From contig JTDE01000025.1 in assembly GCA_014338405.1 (NCBI GenBank), positions 435,854 through 499,853 of the forward strand: a stretch of DNA of 64,000 nucleotides, given 5' to 3'. This DNA is from Paragonimus skrjabini miyazakii. Lineage: Eukaryota > Platyhelminthes > Trematoda > Plagiorchiida > Troglotrematidae. Under the pieces are notes generated by a model. It was not told the DNA's origin and searched no databases. It saw only the letters and a list, made by a program, of their open reading frames with translations. This document shows, one piece after another, positions 59,251 to 64,000 of this stretch (the stretch's first letter is position 1; each line of letters begins with the position of its first letter). A program made the position numbers and the translations under genes.

Positions 59251-60837
59251 TTTATAACGCTTTATGTGGAGTTTTATAAAAACATAAAAACTTTACGTGG
59301 AATGAAACGGAAGGGGGTAACTGATTTCGAGCACATCTGTCCCACTGGAACAATAATCCCTAGGTTATACGGCCTGCCCAAAGTGCACAAATCAGGTTTG
59401 CCTTTGAGACCCATTTTAGATGTGTGCAACTCGCCTTATCATGCTCTGGTCAAATGGCTTGCCGGTCTGCTCGAACCTATCAGGTTGGAGCTAGCGAAAC
59501 ACAGTCTCCGGGACACGTTTCACTTCATTGACGCAGTCCAAGATCTGAACCTAAACAATCGAAGAATGTTCTCGTTCTATGTTGCCTCACTATTTACGAA
59601 CGTGCCTCTACAATAGACAACTGACTACTCATGCGATTACATCGAACTTAACAACAAACAGGTGGGCATCCAAAAAGATGAACTGAGAGAACTGCTGGTG
59701 CTTTGTACCAGTAACGTTCAGTTTCTGTTCGACAATGTAATCTACCGACAGAGAGATGGAGTGGCAATGGGCTCGCCTCTAGGTCCTTTGTTAGCTGACG
59801 TTTTCATAAGCAAACTAGAGACTAGCCAATTGGGTGCGGTGATTGGACAATTTGCACTTTATAAACGCTATGTTGATGATATTTTTTGCGTTGTCAACGA
59901 GAATCCTAACATGAACAGCGTTATGACAATTTTTAACTCAGCCCATAGCAGTATTAAATTCACCCACGAGTCAGAAAACAATGGTCAAATAAATTTCTCG
60001 GATGTTGGCATAGTAAGACGAGAAGATGGTTCAATCCAACGACATGTGCACAGAAAACAAACTTGGAGTGGCCAATACATTCATTTTGACAGTTTCGTTC
60101 CGCTAAATCAAAAGCGAAAACTTATACGATGTCTGACGGGAAGGGCGTTCAAGATCTGCACTCCTGACACTTTACAAGGTGAGCTAGAATTTCTACAAGA
60201 AGTGTTCATGCAGAATGGCTATCCAATGCGTTTCATTCAGAAGACGACGCAGACGGTAGAGTTGAAACTCAGGCCACCCTTTGTGAATAAGAAACTTGTG
60301 TTTATTAGTCTCGCTTTCAAGGGAGATCCTGTGGATGAAGTTATTTCAAGAAAGCTCAAAACGTCGGTCAAGATAACATACCTTGCCGCTGAATTTTGCG
60401 TGAGTTTCCGTTCAACACCCGTTATCAAGACACAACCGAAAGACAAACTTTCATGTTCTACAGCCAGTTGTTGTGCGTACTCATTTGTCTGCTCGTGTCG
60501 AGCATCATACATTGGTCGTACTACAAGGCGATTGTCTGACAGAGTGCGTGAACATCATCCTGTATGGTTGAACAGTTGTGTGACTAAGACGGTTTCAAGC
60601 GCGATCGTTGCTCATTTAACTGACTGTAATCATTCTGTCAGCAAGAAAGACGCTTTTCAGATTGTCTACTGACTACCAAGAAATCGATCAGAAGTGGTGA
60701 GATTCCGAATGTTGACCGGTGCTGAGGCCATTAGTATCTGATTGCGCAACCCTAACCTCTGTGCTCAGAAGAAGTTCGTGCGGACTCTTAAACTTCCCTG
60801 GCTCACAATCAATCAAGCCCACGATTTGGAACAGTGA
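59251..60837 (+). mobile_element. Penelope-like element, RT plus GIY-YIG endonuclease, three stops
   Basis: A single plus frame from 59251 to TGA at 60835-60837 is interrupted only by TAG at 59614-59616, TGA at 60670-60672 and TGA at 60739-60741. In order it shows RLYGLPKVHKSGLPLRPI, the motif A region ending SLFTNVPL, RDGVAMGSPLGPLLADVF (motif B), YKRYVDDIFCVV (catalytic YVDD), INFSDVGI, a conserved QTWSGQYIHFDS block, and a C-terminal GIY-YIG nuclease beginning SFVCSCRASYIGRTTRRLSD. After the second stop the frame still reads as the element's C-terminus (CAQKKFVRTLKLPWLTINQA). This architecture defines Penelope-like retroelements, known in schistosomes. The N-terminal part before RLYGLPK is shortened, so the copy is 5'-truncated. 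Few mutations suggest a fairly recent insertion. Confidence 0.92.
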
Positions 60838-62149
60838 TTGCGTAACTGATAACAAACACGCCGTCCATAACCCTTATTGACCTTTTTTTAACTAAACCCA
60901 GTTACTATCTTCATATTTATTGTGTTGTTATTAGCCCTATGATCAAACACAGAAACCAAGTCTTGTTCGCTACTTTGTCTTTCTCAAAACATGGATTATA
61001 AGCAGTATCCTTATAAGATTGTACACATAGGAACATAAGTCGGATGCCAATTATCGTAGTGCATTACAGACAGATCTTGATGGTGCATGGTGTTGATCAG
61101 ATGACCGGGGTCTTCCTTTCAGTAGCGTAGGCCTAAATCACATAGTTCACAGCAGGGTTAATTGAGCAAAGATGCGGTTGCTTCAAGTATTCAAAACTTA
61201 ATTACTGCGTCACACAATGCACTTTATACAACAATCCATAAGAAAATCCTTATTAACACAAAAAGTGTACAAGATTATACATAGAACACTTCGAGGTTTT
61301 GAAAAAATACATTGTCATAAGACTGAATTTTAGCCGAATATGACGGGATACAGTACATAAGTTATGACATGACTTATTAGTTCTGCAGCGATGAAATGAA
61401 TCTGAGGAAAACGGTGTGGTATCCAAGTTCGGGCAACGAATATTGATCAAGGCGAGCTGTGAAACTCGATGTAGCATTATCGGAAACATTGTCAGGAGGA
61501 GCATTCTGAGACTTGCAACAAATCAATGGGGAAGTATATTTCTTCCCTTAAGTGTGCTATACTGGAGTACACGTCTTAGGGGTGACACCCTAAATTGTTA
61601 CTGCTTTACCCACTGACCAGTGACTGGCGTAAATGTTTACGACACTCTGTGATAGAGAAGGTAGTTACCAAGCCAACTGTATGCCGGTCATACCTTAAAT
61701 GGTGTATTCTCACTGGTGCCATGCTTTCTTCACAAGTCCTAGATTCCGCGTTCCAAAGAGCCTCAGTTGCTAGACATCGCACGGCCTTCAAGAAAAATTT
61801 TTCTTTTCAAATAAATAGTGGTCAGGTCAAAGTTTGTTTTCAAGATGTGGTTGGCCAAAGCTATTGTGAAAGGCTGGCAACAATCCATATCAAACTGGCC
61901 TGGACGAAGTTTTGGTAACTCACCGGTTATTTCTAAACTTTCTGGCATTTAATTAAATGTTTAAACAGCTCCAAAGTTTGTGACACAAAGGTTCTTTTGA
62001 ACTTCTGCACTGGAACAGTTAAGAAGGTTAGTCTTCAAAGCGTTAAAGGGTTTTCACTGGGTTGCGAGTAAGCATCACCTTGCATGTTCTGCTGGTTTAC
62101 CTGAACCAATCGAACAAAATATTATAGATATTATGAGAAATAAACGCAT
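60838..62149. other. No gene assigned; possible LINE remnants
   Basis: A 107-codon plus frame (61595-61918) and overlapping minus frames (61606-61948) occur. The minus side lies directly downstream of the LINE relic at 62150-62560 and may be its decayed C-terminal part, but no conserved motif was recognised. Confidence 0.35.
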
Positions 62150-62560
62150 GTTTTTGGTGATCCCGGCCTGTCGAATTTTGATGTCATCGGCAAATTGTAA
62201 ACGGAGTTAATAGAAAAACGAAGCGCAATAATAAACGCCAAGTAAATAATTGGCAGTCAATAAATTTCAGAGGCAAGCTGAGAAGTAAACCTCAGGATAA
62301 ATCGTTGGGGCTGGATCTGTGGGTACAACCTGCACCGTTTATGCGCAGTCTATGCAGAAAATTAGCGAAGGACAACCTCAGCCAATGATAGGGATTATTT
62401 TGCACCTCAAAATAACAGAGTTTACCTGTTAAAAAAAGCACGATTCATACAATCAAATGCTGTAGCAAAGTCGACGTATACGACCACAGTTTCCTTGTCA
62501 TGACCAACTGAACCACTGATCATTGGTGATTGTCATATTTGTGGTGAATGGAAGATCCTT
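62150..62560 (-). mobile_element. LINE reverse transcriptase relic
   Basis: On the minus strand, at about 62498-62441, the DNA encodes ETVVVYVDFATAFDCMNR, the motif A region of LINE reverse transcriptases (YIDFAKAFD type). Some 280 bp downstream, at 62197-62165, it encodes QFADDIKIRQA, the catalytic FADD box followed by the usual DIK. Between them one frame gives HWLRLSFANFLHRLRINGAG, resembling the R-V-x-V-N-G segment. The parts lie in different frames with several stops, so it is dead. It is distinct from the RTE fragment at 19180-20030, whose preserved part lies further toward the C-terminus. The clade (jockey/CR1-like) is a guess. Confidence 0.75.
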
Positions 62561-62756
62561 GCAAAAGACTAAGTTTTACATTGATGAACATGCCTAACGA
62601 GAGTAGGTGTTTATAAGTGGAGTCACATGCGATAGCCTCTAAAATTGTTGAGGTGTCTGGTAGCTGAATGATTGTTTAGACACTACTGCGAATGTTTCGC
62701 CCATATCCCTCAAAGACCGATGTATGTGATAAGCTAATGGTAATTGTTCTGCGACT

Positions 62757-63121
62757 GTGAATGAGGTAGACACTAAGGTTGAGTCTTATAAAAACTACGA
62801 AAAAAGGACCTTAGAGTGTTGTTGTTTCTCTGCAACTACAGCGGATGGGCTACCAATGACGATTGCGCTAAGCATTTTTGAAACAACTGTGGAATTCCTG
62901 TTCGCAACGTATGGCAAATTAGAGCTCAAAACAGCGGATGTGTACGTTATTCTGTCAGTTGCATTTGCACTGTTTACATCGCTGACTAGAGCCGGTGTAT
63001 CAAAGGATTTTGCATCCACGCCGGAAGGTAGAGTGCCAGCCATAGAAATGGTAGCCCGCTTATCGGTTTTGTAACGCAGAAAGACAAGAGGATGAAAATT
63101 ATCTTGGTTGCTGTTATCACT
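62757..63121 (-). other. Segment open on both strands, unknown
   Basis: The minus strand is open for 109 codons (62795-63121), reading …TISMAGTLPSGVDAKSF, then DTPALVSDVNSANATDRITY and …SAIVIGSPSAVVAEKQQHSK. The plus strand is open for 106 codons (62757-63074), including TADGLPMTIALSIFETTVEF. Local base composition is more balanced than around it. The minus peptide is rich in A, S, V and T and low in charge, like a surface or matrix protein; a CTAAG|GTCCTT donor could end it. Which strand, if either, is coding is not decidable here. No family is recognised. Confidence 0.35.
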
Positions 63122-63124
63122 TCA

Positions 63125-64000
63125 ATCATCTTACAAGCCATGTCCAGACATAATACTTGTAACCAAATGGCGCGGCAAAATATTTTATGGCATGATCATT
63201 CATGTAGATGGACACAGTCTTCAGTTAAATTGTTTTAACACCATCAGTGAGTACATCCGGTTTTATATATGATCCCATAATAACTAGGCAGGTGTTAGGC
63301 AGCTAGGCCATGGTTCATAAAGTGTTCGGGATTAATAAACAGTCAGACTCTAGCAGTTAACCTTGTACCTCAAGTTATTCAAATTTGACTCAGAGTACAA
63401 TCATACAGTTGGTTACCTCTACCTGTCTACCACAGTCTTGTATCCTGTCTACTCTTCTATTTCATTCCGCCAACTCTGTCTACGCTGTCAACTGACTACA
63501 CGTGTTCCCATCATATTGGGTTGCACCTGCAGCAAATATGCAGCACACAAAGGAAAGACACTTCCGCAGGGTCCTGTGAGATCAATACCAGTCTATCGAC
63601 TTTTTTGAACAGCATTTTGGTACTTTCTTGTTTCCACAATAGTTCCACAAGTTGAATTTAGTTACTGTATAATGAAAACATCTTCAAACTCCATTCAGTC
63701 CATCCAACGTCTTTCAGGCAGTGAGTATAACCGACGCGTTTATGTGTGTCTTTGCAAAAACCAGTCCTTCCACTCGTCATAAAGTGTTTGCGAGAGAATA
63801 ACTGTTCAAACGGTTTATCTGCTTTACTTCACTCTCAAGCGCAACTTTAGCGGAGAGTTCTGCTTTACAAGCGTCCCGATGCGCCACGATAATTCTTGCA
63901 AAATACAGTGCTTCAAAACAACACCTGACTCCGATCAACTCAAAGAATTCTGACCACAGTTGTTCGGTTGCAGTTACTTATTCACCATCGCAAAATATGC
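63125..64000. other. No supported gene
   Basis: An 81-codon plus frame (63363-63608) with hydrophobic and Cys-rich parts lacks splice or start support. Confidence 0.35.

Noticed and set aside
60237..60512. Minus-strand 91-codon frame
   Set aside because: Antisense shadow of the Penelope-like coding region.
1..64000. Prokaryotic gene content, operons or CRISPR
   Set aside because: No long intact ORFs, no regularly spaced repeats, and clear spliceosomal introns with exon phases.

Overview
This window is nuclear DNA of a eukaryote with small exons, long introns and many decayed retroelements. It is AT-rich, and no bacterial operon, Shine-Dalgarno pattern or long intact ORF is present. The best match is a parasitic flatworm (digenean trematode, schistosome-like). 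Three things point there: a MORN1-type gene whose first four introns are only 36, 38, 43 and 45 bp while its later introns run to 0.5-5.5 kb; trematode-type RTE, Penelope-like, other LINE and Ty3/gypsy relics; and a tRNA-derived SINE. Genus cannot be decided from the sequence alone. Two runs of N (6529-7335 and 17894-17993) are assembly gaps.

Layout. 0-12 kb: scattered minus-strand exons, including a candidate two-exon gene for a basic 99-residue protein (11068 to 10677) and membrane-protein first exons; one dispersed repeat (491-830). 12-23 kb: a tRNA-SINE with a duplicated tail, a decayed 224-codon frame (14741-15412), a plus-strand first exon at 17120, an RTE 3' end (19180-20030, minus) and a second copy of the dispersed repeat. 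23.5-38.2 kb: many plus-strand exons with good splice sites, several in matching phase, of unrecognised product; they cannot all be shown to form one gene. 32.6-46.8 kb, minus strand: the MORN1-like gene. Its first five exons (46110-46778) and two more (39641-40601) are well supported; two further exons (35147-35336, 32644-32931) continue in phase but interleave with plus-strand exons at 33263-34856. 42.4-44.5 kb: two unassigned minus exons inside the large MORN1 intron. 53.5-57.3 kb: another series of plus exons. 57.9-63.1 kb: retroelement-rich, with a gypsy integrase relic, a nearly intact Penelope-like reverse transcriptase/GIY-YIG reading frame (three in-frame stops), a LINE reverse transcriptase relic with a FADD box, and a segment open on both strands.

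Only the MORN1-like gene and the mobile elements are identified by homology recognised by eye. Other exon calls rest on splice signals, reading frame and phase, and should be read as candidates; individual false positives are expected.
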